A DNA stretch of 64,000 nt from Candidatus Absconditabacterales bacterium (GTDB lineage Bacteria > Patescibacteriota > Gracilibacteria > Absconditabacterales > Absconditicoccaceae), in the NCBI GenBank assembly GCA_023228925.1, contig JALOAF010000001.1, positions 1 through 64,000 on the forward strand. The letters are read 5' to 3'. This document shows, one piece after another, positions 35,269-45,871 of this stretch. The notes beneath the pieces were generated by a model. It was not told where the DNA came from. It saw nothing but the letters and a program-made list of their open reading frames with translations, and searched no databases. Position 1 is the stretch's first letter. Each line of letters begins with the position of its first letter. The position numbers were made by a program, and so were the translations under genes.

Positions 35269-38145
35269 TTATTTCTGACTCCAAACTACTCTCTTTTCAT
35301 CGTTTATCATTTTAAATTCTTTTGCTTTTACTTTTATTTTATCTCAAATATTATAGTATTTTTTCCATTCTACTCATTCTGGTACTACTATAAAGTTTTT
35401 ATGTAACAATCACTCAACTCATTTTACGGTAATAAACATACCATAGTTATAACTTAGTTTGATATATCATTCATACCAGTTTCATAATTTAATGTCTTTT
35501 ATATCAAATGGCTCTGTATTTGTTTCTCTATTATTCGTTTTTTCATTTTGTTCATAATTGATTTTTGGCGCTTTTGTACTTTGATTTGCTTTTTGTAGTT
35601 TTTCTATATTTGGGACAAATTTCATATTGAGATTATTTTTATATGCTTCATCCAATTGTTTACTTATATCGTTTTTTTCTCATATCCAAACTTGAAAAGC
35701 TTTTGAATCTTTACTATCATAAATATCTATATGCATTTTTACTTCCATTCCATTTGCTGCTTTCAAAATCTGTCATTTTTCAAATTTTAATTCCAAATTA
35801 GGATCAAAGTTTTTTACCTTTTTGTATCGGCACAATTTATGTCTATTATTTTTTGTGTCAAAAATTATCGCATCTGCTTCCTCTCAATCCATTTTACTAT
35901 CTCTAAATAATCACAATTTAGATTGAACAAATAAGTTTTGAGAATTTTCATATTCTTTTTCATTGACTCCAAATCATTCCAATCTAGCTTTTTCTTGAAT
36001 TTTTTCTTGCTTGGAAAATGTTTTATTGCTCCAGGCATCCATTAGACCTTCCAATTCTCATCTTTCCATTGCATATCTTTGTCTAGATTGTTTTCTAATT
36101 TTATCTATAAGCTCCAAAGATCATTCAGGACTTGGTAGAGGATTTGTTCTCATGCTAAAAGGATCGGAAGCAATTCAATTTGCCATCAATTTCAAATATG
36201 CTGTAAACATAGGTAAAGAAATCAAATCGTTTGTACTTACCATTTCTTTGAATTGACCACTAATAATTTCTGCATCATCTTTTCCAAGAGTAAATGCCAT
36301 TATCGTCCCTACATTTCCAAAAATAGCATCTCTTACTTCTTCTTGTAGTTGAGCAGTAAATTGATTGGCAACAATCAAAGATAGCCTATATTTTCTGGCT
36401 TCTGACAAAATAGTTGCAAAAGCTTTTGTAGCAAAGTTTTGAAACTCATCTATATATAGATAAAAATCTTTTCTGTCTTCTCTAGCTATATCAGCACGAG
36501 ACATTGCATCAATTTGGATTTTTGTAACCAAAAGAGAACCAATCATTGTTGCATTATCTTCTCATATTTTTCATTTACTTAAATTTACCAAAATTATTTT
36601 TCCTTCATCCATAGCTTTTCTCATATTCAATCTAGTCCTTGGTTGTCCAAAAATATTTCTTACAAGTTTAGAAGAAAGAAATTGTCAAATTTTATTTACA
36701 ATAGGAGCAATAGCTTCATCTCTTTGTCTATCATTTCGTTTGTTAAATTCAGTATCCCGAAATTTTCTTAATACAGGATCGCTTAAATTATTTAATATCT
36801 CATCTCTAAAATCCTTATCAACAAGAACTCTAGTAATATGCATCAAAGTTGCATTTGGATAATCTATAACTGATAAAACAACATTTCTAAGTATGTATTC
36901 CAATCTAGGTCATCGACTATGTTCAAATAATTTTTGAAATGTAGAAACCACACCAGATGCTATTCTATTTTTTTCATCTTCAGTATCTGCTTGTAGCAAA
37001 TTAAATCCTATTGGATAGTCTGTATCTGATACATCAAATAATATTACGTCATTTATTCTATTTGTAGGAATATGCTCCAAAACAGTATCTACCAAATCTC
37101 CGTGTGGATCTAGTAAACAAACACCATTTCCAGCTTCTATGTCAGACTTTACCATATTAGAAATAAAGGTAGATTTTCCTGTACCAGTTTTACCTACAAT
37201 ATAGTAATGTCTAAATTTATCTTCTCTTTTCATTCCAAATTCTATAGCTTCTCATCTATAATGTGTTTTTCCTAATATTGTTAATTCACTTTCTGGACTA
37301 TTTTTTAGGGTTGGTAGATTCGTGGGATAGGGAAGTTTTCTATAAACAGTATATTCCAAACCTTTTACAAAATTTTCTTTTGTAGGTATATGAAAAAAAT
37401 TTATTGCTTGATCAAATTTCATAGCATGATATTTTGGGCCAGTTTTTACTTTAAATTTTGCACCAAATTGAGCCAGTGCAGCTTTTATATTTGTCTCTAC
37501 ATTTTTATGCGCAAAATTATCTGCACTATTTAAAGCATAAGATATAGATAAAAACAACTCCTTTTTGTCCTCTTGTTTTTCTTCAATATTTTCTTCTTTT
37601 TTGCTTTTTCACCAAACTAACTTAGCAAAATTTTTTATATATCAAAAAAAACTTTTACTTTCTTTAAAGCTATATTTAAACTCTATTGTCAAATTATCGG
37701 TTGATGCAATATTACCAAAAAGAGCTAAAATATCTCTCATAGGATCCATATAAGAACCATCCTTTGTAAAGAAGTTTTTATCATTTAGCTCAGCATCTTT
37801 TTTGAAAACAATATATTTTTTTTCTAAAAGATGACCATCCTCCTTTGCAAAGGGTTTTATATCAGTATCTTCAAGGTCTGAAGTATTAAAACTAGCATAA
37901 AAGGTGTTTTTAAAAAAAGTTTCAAACTCTTTTGGCAGTTTGACAAAAATTTTTATATTATGATTGTTTCCATACAATATAAAGGATATCGTTTTTTTCT
38001 TTAAGCTAGAACAATTCCTCAAAATAGTGTCTCGATGATTTACTCAAAGCTCATTATCTTTAAACGGTTTTAATTGTAACAAAAAATATTTAGAATTTTT
38101 TTTTGATGTTTCTTTCAGCATATTATTTGATGTTTTTTTATTCAT
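35269..38145 (-). CDS. Conjugation/T4SS-type ATPase with C-terminal S1 RNA-binding domain
   Basis: A 958-residue soluble protein. The N-terminal 300 residues are a domain I do not recognise, common in CPR relatives. Walker A (VGKTGTGKSTF) is near residue 325, then LLDPHGDLVDT; Walker B is in LYIDEFQNFATKAFATILSEARKYR near 565, followed by LIVANQFTAQL. These are hallmarks of TraG/VirD4/HerA-type DNA pumps. Residues about 880-958 form an S1 (OB-fold) domain: YEGYIKLSYNYGMFITVKG, VEGLLH, YYNIGDKIKVKAKEF. S1 on such an ATPase is unusual and suggests a nucleic-acid contact. No transmembrane helix is visible, unlike VirD4. It is probably involved in DNA transfer or uptake; it is followed by the tandem repeat region. 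Confidence 0.87.
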
Positions 38146-38225
38146 TATTATTTTATTTTTTTGTTTTAAATTAAATTTTCTAATATGATTATATAATTTT
38201 TTCAACAAATAGCAACAGTTTTTTC

Positions 38226-40661
38226 TTATTTATTTGCTATAAAATTTTTGATATCTCTTTCGTTTGGTTCTTTTGTTATATATAAAATACTAGCAACTTT
38301 TAATTGATTATACATTTCTCCAAATTTTTGGTCCTCTACATTTATACAACCATTACTATCTCTACGATCTCTAGCATTGTTTGATTTAATTTTTCTATCT
38401 CTAGATGGATCTCTTTCATAGGTTCAGTGTATTCCCATTGTATATTGATTGGACATCGTATATTGTCATTCCATTGGTATAAGTACTATATAATGAGTCC
38501 CATATTTTGTAAAAAAACTTTGTCCAGAAGAAGTTTTGTCAAAAGCTCTTCAAACTTCATACAAACCACCAGGAGTTGTTCTAGAACCAGCCATTGGATT
38601 ATTTTTATGATCTCCTACTTCGCTACCTATCAAAGTGTTTTGTCTGGACAATAGACGATGGTTGCTAGAAAATAAGTATATATTAAAGTCTGTTTTTGAG
38701 AGAATACTATATTGTTTTCATTTGTTATTCAATTCCTTGTTTACAAATTTCATATAAGTAGCTTTTACATCTTGTGGAATTCCAGGATTTGCCATAATTT
38801 CATTTTGTTCCATATATCTACGGCTCTCTCAGTGTTTTTTAATTTTATTTATTTCTGTCCTTCATAATTTATTTCAAGCCCTATATTCTGGATATCTACT
38901 ATCACAATCCAATTCCATTCACATAACTCTTTGTGCCAATACTATATCATTATTTAGTAAATGATACATAAAAACTTTTTTTAGCTCATTATCTTTAAAT
39001 CAATTTACAATATTAATAATTTCTTGATAAGTAACTCAATTCAATTTACTGTTATCTAAGTTTTTTTCCAACAACTCTTTGTTCCATGACATATTTTCAA
39101 CTATTTTTAAGTTATCGTTTTCTACAATACTTTTTGCCCAAGTCAAAAATATTATTTGTTTTACAGCTTCTGCTCATTTAACACCACTTTCTTTAACAAT
39201 ATCAATAGCATCAAAACCATATTCAAAATTTCAATTTATATCTCTCAAAATAGCAGATGTTCTATTTACATCAGTATCATCTCATTTATTAAAATTTATT
39301 CCAACTCATTCAAGTTCTTTTACAAATTTTTTTACAGTCCTATTTTCATCAATAAGTTGTTGTAAATTTTCTTTTTGTGTTTGTATTGGCAAGTTTTGTG
39401 CTAAATTTTTTTGAAAATTATAGTCTACAAACATATCCATACTTTCTTCTGGACTAGGACTCTCAATATCTACAATATCTTCTATTTCTTCTGTTTTTTC
39501 AATTAGCTTTTCATTTATTTCTTCATCTAAATTTATATCTTTATCTTCCTTATTTAAATCACCATTTCTTATTTGTTCTTTAATTTCTTCTTTTACTGTT
39601 TCATCGGCATGTTCATATATTTCTTCAAGTTTTTTTTGATAATCATATTTTTCCATTTCTTCTTCGTTATCTAACAAATCACTCATTTCTTTGTTTGTAA
39701 TTACTTTCTCTTTTTTTTCTCACTTATCTAAATTTATAATAACATCATCATCTAAATTAATATTTCAGTCTGATTTTTTTTCATCTTTTTCAACAATAGT
39801 AGCTGATTTTTCTTTTACTAAATCTTTCTCTTTTGGACTTATTTGTTTTTTAGAATCAGGTTTTATTTTTTCAATATCTTTTATTTCTTCATCTAAATTA
39901 ATTATTCAGGCATCTTCTTGTGTTGTCTGTTTTTGTGTATCTGTTTTTACTTTTTTATCTTCAATAATAAATTTTTTTCAGCTTTCATTTTCTACTTTTC
40001 ATTTTTCACTTTTTGTTTTTCACTCCTCTTTTATATAATTCAAAGTTGGTTTTGCTTTTTCAAGAATTTTTTCAATAATACTCAAAACTCATATTGCAGA
40101 AGGATTAAAAGAAATTTCTCCTTTGTTTTGTGCTTCAATAAAACCAATAGCATTGATAGTATTTATATCAATGCTATTTATTTTAATATTTCTTGTATAA
40201 GTGTTTAATCCTTCAATTTCACCACTATTTGCAATTTCCCCAATAGCCGTATTCAATATTTCTACAGGATCTTTTATGTTTTTATATCAATACTTATTTT
40301 GCAAAATAGTTCCTATTTTATCAATATTATTTCTCAGCATATTTTTATTATTTTTGTAAGAATTTAGAAATATTTCTTTTTGAGTTCTCTCTAAATATTC
40401 TTTTGTGCTTTCTTTAGCTCCCCATTTATCCAATTGTTGTTGAATATTTTTATCTCTTTCTAATAATATTTTTTGGTAATCAGAAACACTTATTTTTATT
40501 ATGTGTTGAGAATAATTGTTTTTGTGGTTTGTGGTTTGGCTAAAAGATTTTTGTGGTAAAGCAAAAACTGTAGCTAGTGAAATAGCAATAGATAAATTAA
40601 ATGCTTTCAATATCTTTCAAGCTTTTGTAATATTTTTTGGACTCTTTCCTAATTTTTTCAT
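38226..40661 (-). CDS. Exported L,D-transpeptidase-like (YkuD) protein
   Basis: An 811-residue protein with an N-terminal signal or anchor (about residues 18-42, ILKAFNLSIAISLATVFALP). Residues about 45-330 are Lys/Glu-rich and low complexity with probable coiled coils. Residues about 330-620 form an alpha-helical region. The C-terminal 180 residues carry the YkuD fold: TTPGGLYEVGRAFD, YGTHYIVLIPM, MGIHGTYERDPS and SNGCINV, giving the catalytic His and Cys of the HG...SxGC motif. The usual Arg after GC(I/V) is replaced by Asn. It would form 3-3 cross-links in peptidoglycan or attach proteins to it. It lies 80 bp upstream of the ATPase gene on the same strand. Confidence 0.82.
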
Positions 40662-40741
40662 TTTTATAATTATAATATAATAAAATATATCTTATTATAC
40701 TCTAAATTTATTTTTTTGCAAAAAATAAAGAACTTTTTTTC

Positions 40742-40774
40742 AAAAAAAGTGCGATTTAGATAAAACCGCACTTT
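40742..40774 (-). terminator. Terminator of the TGA-free secreted protein gene
   Basis: AAAGTGCG and CGCACTTT form a hairpin; read on the minus strand it is followed by a T-run. It lies 14 bp after the TAG stop at 40788. Confidence 0.85.
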
Positions 40775-40787
40775 AAATATCGTGTCA

Positions 40788-41246
40788 CTACCACTCAGAA
40801 GAGAGTGGATAGTCTGTTTGAGCTTGAATTTTTTTTGGAGAATCAAACTCATCATCCCCTTGCTTCAATCCCTCTTGGGAAAGAAGTGTGGAGATAGCTG
40901 ATTGACTCCCCCCATCTCTCATAGGATCATCCAAGCTCACAAAAGCCTGGATTTGACCATCTTTTTCAAAAATGGTCATGAATTGATCCACATATTCTGG
41001 AGCTTTAGTCCCAGTGCTGTCTACAACCATCTTCCGGCTTTTTTTTATGTCGGTGATCTTGTAGATAGCTATGACAGAATCTGCTTCGATTTTTATTGTT
41101 TCTCCATATGGGTTTGCTACCCCGTATTGAGAGAACAACTTTCTACTTGTAACATCAAGACTGTCGTATTTAATCTCAATAAATGTTACTTGACTAAAAC
41201 CACTTGCAGCCATTGCTGCAAAAATAAAAAAAAATAACTTTTTCAT
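40788..41246 (-). CDS. Small secreted protein, no TGA codons, likely acquired
   Basis: A 152-residue protein with a signal peptide (MKKLFFFIFAAMAASGFSQ) and a beta-rich mature part; no catalytic motif is recognised. It has nine glycines, all GGN and none TGA, whereas neighbours use TGA for most glycines. GC content is visibly higher than around it. The N-terminus resembles secreted proteins of Bacteroidota. These three traits suggest recent acquisition from a standard-code organism. It has its own terminator and is isolated from the neighbouring operons. Confidence 0.72.
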   Translation of the reverse strand: MKKLFFFIFAAMAASGFSQVTFIEIKYDSLDVTSRKLFSQYGVANPYGETIKIEADSVIAIYKITDIKKSRKMVVDSTGTKAPEYVDQFMTIFEKDGQIQAFVSLDDPMRDGGSQSAISTLLSQEGLKQGDDEFDSPKKIQAQTDYPLSSEW

Positions 41247-41419
41247 AATACTAAAATTTTGTTGTTAATAATTTTGTTTACATTAAAAACTATAACAAAA
41301 CAGAAACAAAAGTCAAGTGCTTTTTGAAAAAACATTCGTTTTTATCAAAATGTGTTTTCTAAAGTAGCTTCTTTTTATTTTTTAATTAATTTTCAAAACA
41401 AATTCTTTTGGTTTTTTAA

Positions 41420-41431
41420 TGGAGCGGGCGA
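41420..41431. repeat. Left att core (attL side)
   Basis: TGGAGCGGGCGA is identical to the acceptor/CCA end of tRNA-Gly at 50749. It is followed by element-specific sequence with a CCCGA-TTCG-TCGGG palindrome. Confidence 0.7.
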
Positions 41432-41519
41432 TCCCGATTCGTCGGGACAACAACCGCTTAGAAGTCCTAATTTATGTTTTAAAATAAAAAAAAACTAAGA
41501 TTTCTCTTGGTTTTTTAAT

Positions 41520-41690
41520 GGAGCCCCGGTAGATATTTACTTTAAACTTTTTGATACACTATATAAAGAATTAAAATTAAAAGAAGATATTCTTTATGCT
41601 TTTGTAACTTCATTAAAAAATGAAGCTATTTTTCAGCCTAAATTAAAAGTTCTTTTACCTTTTGATAATCTTTCGCCCAATGATATTTAA
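41520..41690 (+). pseudogene. Gene relic without a start
   Basis: An open frame of 56 codons ending at TAA (41688) encodes VDIYFKLFDTLYKELKLKED and a hydrophobic-acidic tail ending NLSPNDI. It has no start codon and begins inside the second copy of the att-flanking sequence. It looks like the 3' end of a gene cut by recombination. No family recognised. Confidence 0.35.
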
Positions 41691-41751
41691 ACACTATAAT
41701 AATAAATAGCTCAAAAATGTTTTTTTATAAATTCAGTAGCTTCAAAAAATA

Positions 41752-42771
41752 ATGACTAATAAGCTCAAAACTGTTTTACAATCTAAATATTATAAAATGC
41801 AAAACAAATCATTATTAGAAAGGACTTTGGCTAAAATGGAGAAAAGCCAACAAAAGAAGAAGGAAATATTTGAATATATGCAGAAAAATAAGCCATATTT
41901 ATTATGATCTATATTTAAAAGCAATAGGATAAAAAATTGTTGTAATGTTTTAATGTTTCATGATTATCTAAATTGAGAACAAAAATTATATAAATCAAAT
42001 TTTTGTAAGTATGATAAATTTTGTTTAGCATGTTCTACAAGGAGAAGTATTAGGATGATTCAGAGGTTCGAACAATGAATAAAAGAAAATTGATTAGATA
42101 AAAAGAATTGGTATCATATAACCTTAACTATCAGACATCGTAAAGAGCAGAAATTGAAAACAGTATTAGAGAAACTTTGTAGAGCTAAAGAGAAATTAGC
42201 TAAAAGTTATAGAAATTCTAAAAGAAAGATTCAGAAAAAGAAAAGTTTTATGTATAACTTTGATTGAATCGTTTCTTCAATAGAGATTACATATAATGAA
42301 AGAAATTGATGGCATCCACATATTCATATTTTAGCATGCACAGATAAAGAATTACCAATAGAAAAACTACAATATTCATGGTGAAATAAAGAATTACAAG
42401 CTGAACGATTGAAAATTACAAAAGATAGTAATCAAATATCTATGAGAAAAGTTGCGGTAGATTGAGATAATTTTGATAGAAAATGAATATGAGAAGTATT
42501 TAAGTATGCTGTTAAATTTTCTACTTTAGATGTTCCGCACTTAGTAGATCTAATAGAGTTACAACATCAGAAAAAATATCATTTCTTTAGTACTTATTGA
42601 ATCTTTAGATGATGGAAATTGGATAAAAAAATGGATAATGAAAATAATGATTATATAGAGAAAACAATGGTATATTTTAATGATGAATATAACGAAGTAC
42701 CAAATAAAGAATCAAATTCATATTATAAAAAATGAACAAGTCTAAATGAAGTAGTTATGGGCATAAATTAA
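41752..42771 (+). CDS. Rolling-circle replication initiator (HUH Rep, Rep_1-like)
   Basis: A 339-residue protein with the HUH endonuclease signature: metal-binding WHPHIHILAC near residue 187 and the tyrosine motif VFKYAVKFS near residue 250 (Tyr followed by xxK, as in Rep_1 of pUB110-type plasmids). A Cys pair region (FCKYDKFCLACSTRR) near 85-100 resembles the zinc-like N-terminus of these Reps. It nicks the double-strand origin of a plasmid to start replication. Its presence shows the element can replicate, or once replicated, as a plasmid. Multiple TGA-Gly codons. Confidence 0.82.
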
Positions 42772-42772
42772 A

Positions 42773-42789
42773 AAAAACCAATGGTTTTT
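42773..42789 (+). terminator. Terminator after rep
   Basis: AAAAACC-AAT-GGTTTTT directly after the rep stop codon. The core ACCAATGGT recurs at about 42820 in a second weaker repeat. Confidence 0.65.
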
Positions 42790-43000
42790 ACAATTTTGAA
42801 TGTCGGAAAACCAATGGTTATTTTAAGTAATTCCAATTTATAATTACTAAAAAGTTATGCATAGTTTTCTGACGAAATTTAATAAATATTGAGCTAAATA
42901 ATATTTAAATAAAAATGTTTTTCACTTTTTTAAAAAAAGTCTGGACTTTACCAGTAGATTCATCAGTATAATTACATTTATATAGTTAATCTGCTGAAAC

Positions 43001-43327
43001 ATGAAAGATTTAAAATCATTAAAAATTAAAGATTATTTTTGAAAAAATGTTGATGTTGTTATGGAAATAACAACTTATACAGCTAATGATCAATTAGCTA
43101 TTTTACTTTATAATAAAAAGACAGGAGAATATTACTCTGATTTGTCTGTTTTTGTAGAGCCATTTAAAAATAAAAATTATATGGCTGTTGATACTAATAA
43201 TTTACCAGAAGCTGAAAACTTTATCCAAAAATATGAATTATGACATTTAGTAGATTATGTTTATTCATGATTTTGTTCTTATCCTGTATATGAAATGGAT
43301 GTTGATAAGTTGAATAAATACAAATAA
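43001..43327 (+). CDS. Small protein, DUF4313-like (tentative)
   Basis: A 108-residue acidic protein: DVVMEITTYTANDQLAILLY, EYYSDLSVFVEPFKNKNYMAVDTNNLPE, then LVDYVYSGFCSYPVYEMD. The pattern resembles DUF4313 proteins found on conjugative elements, which are sometimes suggested to be antirestriction-like; this is from memory. It lies between rep and the restriction-modification genes of the element. No signal or membrane segment. Confidence 0.6.
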
Positions 43328-43566
43328 TTTAAATTAGTATATAAACACAAGTACTATATTTTATTGATTTCAATTCCTTTTCTGTTTATGGAATTGTTTT
43401 TCATTTTTCCTTGCAATTTTTGGATAGATTAATACTTTTGAAATTGCCAAATTACAATCTATTGAGATTAAAAAACCAGAAATTGATTGGTTATTGTCAG
43501 AATAAAGCGATTGGTATATTACCATCCTATATTGGCGATAACCTCAAATTTTTGGATTGTAGTTTG

Positions 43567-43597
43567 GCGACTCGGTATATATCAGTCGCTTTTTTTA
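43567..43597 (+). terminator. Hairpin 1 upstream of mod, with T-run
   Basis: GCGACT (43567-43572) pairs with AGTCGC (43584-43589), followed by seven T. The same 5' strand, extended to GGCGACTC (43566-43573), pairs even better with GAGTCGCC at 43621-43628, which would disrupt this hairpin. Confidence 0.7.
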
Positions 43598-43601
43598 TTG
43601 T

Positions 43602-43650
43602 AAAAAAATGATTGATAGATGAGTCGCCTTTACTATCTAATCATTTTTTT
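43602..43650 (+). terminator. Hairpin 2 immediately upstream of the mod start
   Basis: AAAAAAATGATT (43602-43613) pairs with AATCATTTTTTT (43639-43650), with GATAG/CTATC inside past a one-base bulge. The loop contains GAGTCGCC. It ends five bases before the mod ATG, so it acts either as a terminator or to occlude the start. Confidence 0.7.
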
Positions 43651-43654
43651 TATT

Positions 43655-45853
43655 ATGCAACTTTCTCAATCTGAGATTCGTGATATCACAAGATATCTAG
43701 AAGAATGAAAACCACTTCCAGACAAGTACAGATTTTATCTTTTTGAAGATAAAAAAGAGGTAGAGCTTGTTTGGAATTGAAAGACAAACGAAGTATGTAA
43801 TACTGTTCTACCATTTCAAGTAATTGAACAAGTAGATGAACCAAGGAAAGAATGATGACACAAGATGATGCAATCTTTATTTGATTTTGATGATAGAGGT
43901 AGACAGATTAAGTGATGGACAAATAAACTTATCCGATGAGATAATAAGCTAATTCTTTCTTCTCTAAAGAATTGACCTTTGAGAGATGAAATAGAAAAAC
44001 AATGATGAATAAAATTGATTTACATTGATCCTCCTTTTGATGTATGAGCTGATTTTTCTATGTCTATTGAAGTTTGAAATGAAGATTTTACAAAAAGTCC
44101 AACAGTATTGGAAGAAATTGCATATCGCGATACATGGGGTAAATGAGCTGATAGTTTTATAGCTATGATATATGAAAGATTAAAATTGATGCATGATTTA
44201 TTAAGTGCAGATGGAAGTATTTATGTTAATTGTGATAATAGATTAAATTCTTATATGAGAATTATTCTCGATGAAATTTTTTGAAAAGACAATTATAGAA
44301 GTGAAATTATTTGGAATAAGTGAAGAGAGTGAAGCTGAGATAAAAATTTACCAACTGAATACCAAAATATTTTATTGTATAAAAAATCTGAAAGATGTAT
44401 ATGGAATTCTCCAAGGTGACCTTATTCCCCTTGAACATTAAAATATATTCAGTGTGACGATAAATGATGGTTTTATTCAAGATGAGAATGAAAAGATAAG
44501 AGATGAGCATTAAAAACTTATGTATCAAACGAAATTAATTTAGATAAAGAATCCGTTATTAAAAAATTAACTGATCCATCTTGTGAGACATGAGCATTAG
44601 TTTGAGATTTACGAAATATTAGTAATACATGAGGTAAAGAATCTGTTGATTATCCAACTCAAAAGCCGGAAGCATTATTATCAAGAATTATAAAGGCATC
44701 TTCAAATGAATGAGATTTAGTTGCTGATTTCTTTGCTTGAAGTGGTACTACTCTTGCGGTAGCTGAAAAGCTATGAAGAAAATGGATTTGAGCTGATTTA
44801 TGAAAATTTTCCATCCATACTACAAGAAAAAGAATGATATGAGTTCAAAGAGAATTAAAAAAATCATGACACAATTATAGAGCTTTTGAGATCCTTAATC
44901 TTTGAAAATATGAAAGAAATTTCTATCTTACTCAACCAAATATTACATGAGAATCTTTACCTGAAGATATAGAAAATGCTGATATAGAAACTAAAATTAA
45001 ACATACAAAACAAAAAATAATGGATAAGAAACAAGATGATTTTGTTAACCTTATTATTCAAGCATATAAATGAGAAAAAGTAAGTTCTTTCAATACTTTA
45101 CAAGGTAAAAAAGCAGGTAGAGTTTTTGCTATATGACCTATTGATTTTGCCGTTGGTAGAGATTTTATTGATAAAGTATTGTCTGAATGTAGAGAAAAAG
45201 GACTAAACAAAGTAGATATTCTATGATTTGAATTTGAAATGAGTATTTGACCACATATCATTGAAGATGCAAAAAAAGAGTGAATTGATTTAGCTATCAA
45301 ATATATTCCAAGAGATGTATTTGATAAGAAAGCTGTAGAAAGGTGACAAGTTAAATTCTTTGATATTGCATATATAGAAGTAAAACCTGAAATAAAGAAA
45401 AATACAATTAGTTTAGAATTAAAAGATTTCTCAGTAAATTATAGTCAAGAAGATATAGATACTGTAATTGATAGTATGAATAATAATTCAACAAAAGTTG
45501 TTATGGATAAATGAAATATTTATAAAATTATAAAAGATAAAGATTGAATTACAAAGCAAGTTTTACTCACTGAAAATTGGACAGATTGGATAGATTATTG
45601 GTCTGTAGATTTTGATTTTGAGAGTAAACAAGAGATTATCAGATATAAAAATGAAAAATGAGAGGAAGTAGAAGAATGGACATGAAATTATGTCTTTGAA
45701 AATGAATGGCAATCGTTTAGGACAAAGAAAGATAAAAAACTTGAGTTAAAAACTCCATTTCAGGAAGTTCGTCCATGAAAAAGAAAAGTAGCTGTAAAAG
45801 TAATAGATATTTTCTGAAATGATAACATGAAAATAATTGATGTAACTATTTAA
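43655..45853 (+). CDS. mod: Type III restriction-modification methyltransferase subunit Mod
   Basis: A 732-residue adenine-N6 DNA methyltransferase. The catalytic motif IV DPPF (in LIYIDPPFDVGADFS) is near residue 126 and the SAM-binding motif I FAGSGTT (VADFFAGSGTTLAVAE) near 360. This order (IV before I) is the beta class used by type III Mod. The target-recognition segment lies between about 200 and 330. The C-terminal 300 residues are an extension that should contact Res. It modifies one strand of an asymmetric site and specifies cleavage by Res. It starts 5 bp after a strong hairpin and ends 18 bp before res. Confidence 0.92.
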
Positions 45854-45871
45854 ATTTTTCAATAACTTATA

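Larger units (their letters stand above)
41247..41751. other. Gene-poor left junction of the integrated element
   Basis: This stretch contains the left att core (41420-41431), a second copy of the flanking 18-mer (41507-41524), a small hairpin CCCGA-TTCG-TCGGG right after the core, and a relic frame (41520-41690). No intact gene is seen. Confidence 0.65.
43328..43654 (+). promoter_or_regulatory. Leader region of the type III RM operon
   Basis: 327 bp without a convincing gene. A 66-codon standard-code frame (43411-43611) exists but overlaps the hairpins and has no family features. The 3' part carries two terminator-like hairpins with alternative pairing, described separately. Confidence 0.5.

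Noticed and set aside
43411-43611. Possible 66-residue protein or leader peptide before mod
   Set aside because: With table 25 it runs on through both hairpins into mod; no family features and low-complexity leucine/lysine text. Kept only as part of the leader.
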